Shown piece after piece: positions 63,482 to 64,000 of a stretch of DNA of 64,000 nt. Below the pieces are notes generated by a model. The model worked only from the letters and a program-made list of their open reading frames with translations. It did no database searches and had not been told where the DNA came from. The translations under genes and the position numbers were made by a program. The stretch's first letter is position 1. Every line of letters begins with the position of its first letter. Origin of the DNA: Pseudogymnoascus destructans. Lineage: Eukaryota > Ascomycota > Leotiomycetes > Thelebolales > Thelebolaceae. The DNA lies in assembly GCF_001641265.1 (NCBI RefSeq), contig NW_020167558.1, positions 57,505 to 121,504 of the forward strand, given 5' to 3'.

Positions 63482-64000
63482 CTAGGCCTCGTCGTTTTCC
63501 TCCAGGGACGCATCCGACTGGTGGGCGACTGCTTCCTCCCACTGCTCTTCGTCCTCAGGGGCTTCGCGGTCAATCTCCTTGACGGTGGGGTTGAGCGGGC
63601 ATTTGTCTTGGAAATGGCCCGGCTTGCTGCACTTGAAACAGTTCCCGGACGTAGCCGGCACGGCGGTCCGCACGCGGCCTGTAATGTCCGGCTTGGGGGC
63701 CGTGGGCGTAAAAGGAGTCCTCTGGAAGGAGACCAGAGGGCTTCTTGTAGGCCTCGGCGGTTGGGTTCTTCCGGGCTCAGCGGGTGTGAACCTAGATGAG
63801 CTCAGACGAGCGGGTCCTCGGGAGCTCGACTCGCCGCTCTTGGACGGGAAGCTTAGCTCGTTGTTCCGGCGTCGCTCCTGATCGAAGGCGGTGAGTTCTC
63901 GGACCATAGTGTGGTAGTCTCCCTTCCATTGACTTTTGATAACCGCTACGCGGCTACGGAATTGAGGGGTCAACTTGTTCCACATGTACCGAAACCATTC
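63482..64000 (-). pseudogene. gypsy-3 Gag, C-terminal part (cut by window edge)
   Basis: The frame enters from the right edge with WNKLTPQFRSRVAVIKSQWK, passes an Arg/Ser/Pro-rich region and a CCHC knuckle (CFKCSKPGHFQDKC), and ends acidic at 63482. Protein-length judgement is not possible. Confidence 0.85.

Larger units (their letters stand above)
57616..64000 (-). mobile_element. gypsy-3: Ty3/gypsy chromovirus (5' end outside window)
   Basis: 3' LTR 57616-57916, then an antisense gene, then pol, protease and gag C-terminus in order on the minus strand. Base composition is much more GC-rich than gypsy-2. Several frameshifts are seen in the protease-RT region. The 5' LTR and most of gag are beyond the right edge. 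Confidence 0.93.

Overview
The window is nuclear DNA of a filamentous ascomycete (Pezizomycotina). The evidence is short spliceosomal introns (45-60 nt, GTATGT/GTGAGT donors, CTAAC-like branch points), an ATP-dependent PEP carboxykinase, fungal-type PAN2, eRF3/SUP35, YRB30, BFR2 and IND1 genes, and typical fungal transposons (Ty3/gypsy chromoviruses, Fot1/pogo, hAT, MULE, Tad-like LINEs). It is a patchwork of two housekeeping islands and several transposon nests.

Layout. 1-9.4 kb: 5' part of a dynamin-like GTPase (-), a GDP-mannose pyrophosphorylase-alpha homologue (+), a 3.2-kb intergenic region with microsatellites, and PEP carboxykinase (+) with an unusually long third intron. 9.9-11.8 kb: four diverged copies of an unrecognised small Pro-rich/membrane-segment gene sharing an upstream box. 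11.8-13.5 kb: chimeric transposon debris. 13.9-21.6 kb: a histone H3-like gene cut in two by a complete 7,025-bp Ty3/gypsy element (gypsy-1; 475-bp LTRs, AGTAA target duplication). 21.6-27.5 kb: LINE relics carrying a hAT element that itself carries a solo gypsy-1 LTR.

28.1-41.2 kb: the conserved gene block PAN2 (-), SUP35 (-), YRB30 (+), BFR2 (-), IND1 (+): mRNA deadenylation, translation termination, Ran-GTP binding, ribosome biogenesis and complex I Fe-S assembly. Two divergent pairs share short promoter regions.

41.7-64 kb: a second, deeper nest. A MULE (9-bp target duplication) is interrupted in its transposase by a solo LTR. A pogo element is interrupted by a complete gypsy-2 with 253-bp LTRs. 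An AT-rich hAT relic is interrupted by an intact-ORF pogo-2. Solo LTRs follow, then a third gypsy element that runs off the right edge and sits inside another LTR.

The least ordinary observation is that gypsy-1 and gypsy-3 each carry, between pol and the 3' LTR and on the opposite strand, an extra gene for a Cys-rich (paired CxxCV) basic/acidic protein. The gypsy-3 copy is spliced. Gypsy-1 also carries a canonical A-AAA-AAC frameshift heptamer directly before the stop of a middle ORF, leading in frame into pol. Coordinates of spliced genes were worked out by hand from splice consensus, reading phase and remembered family similarity; no database search was run.
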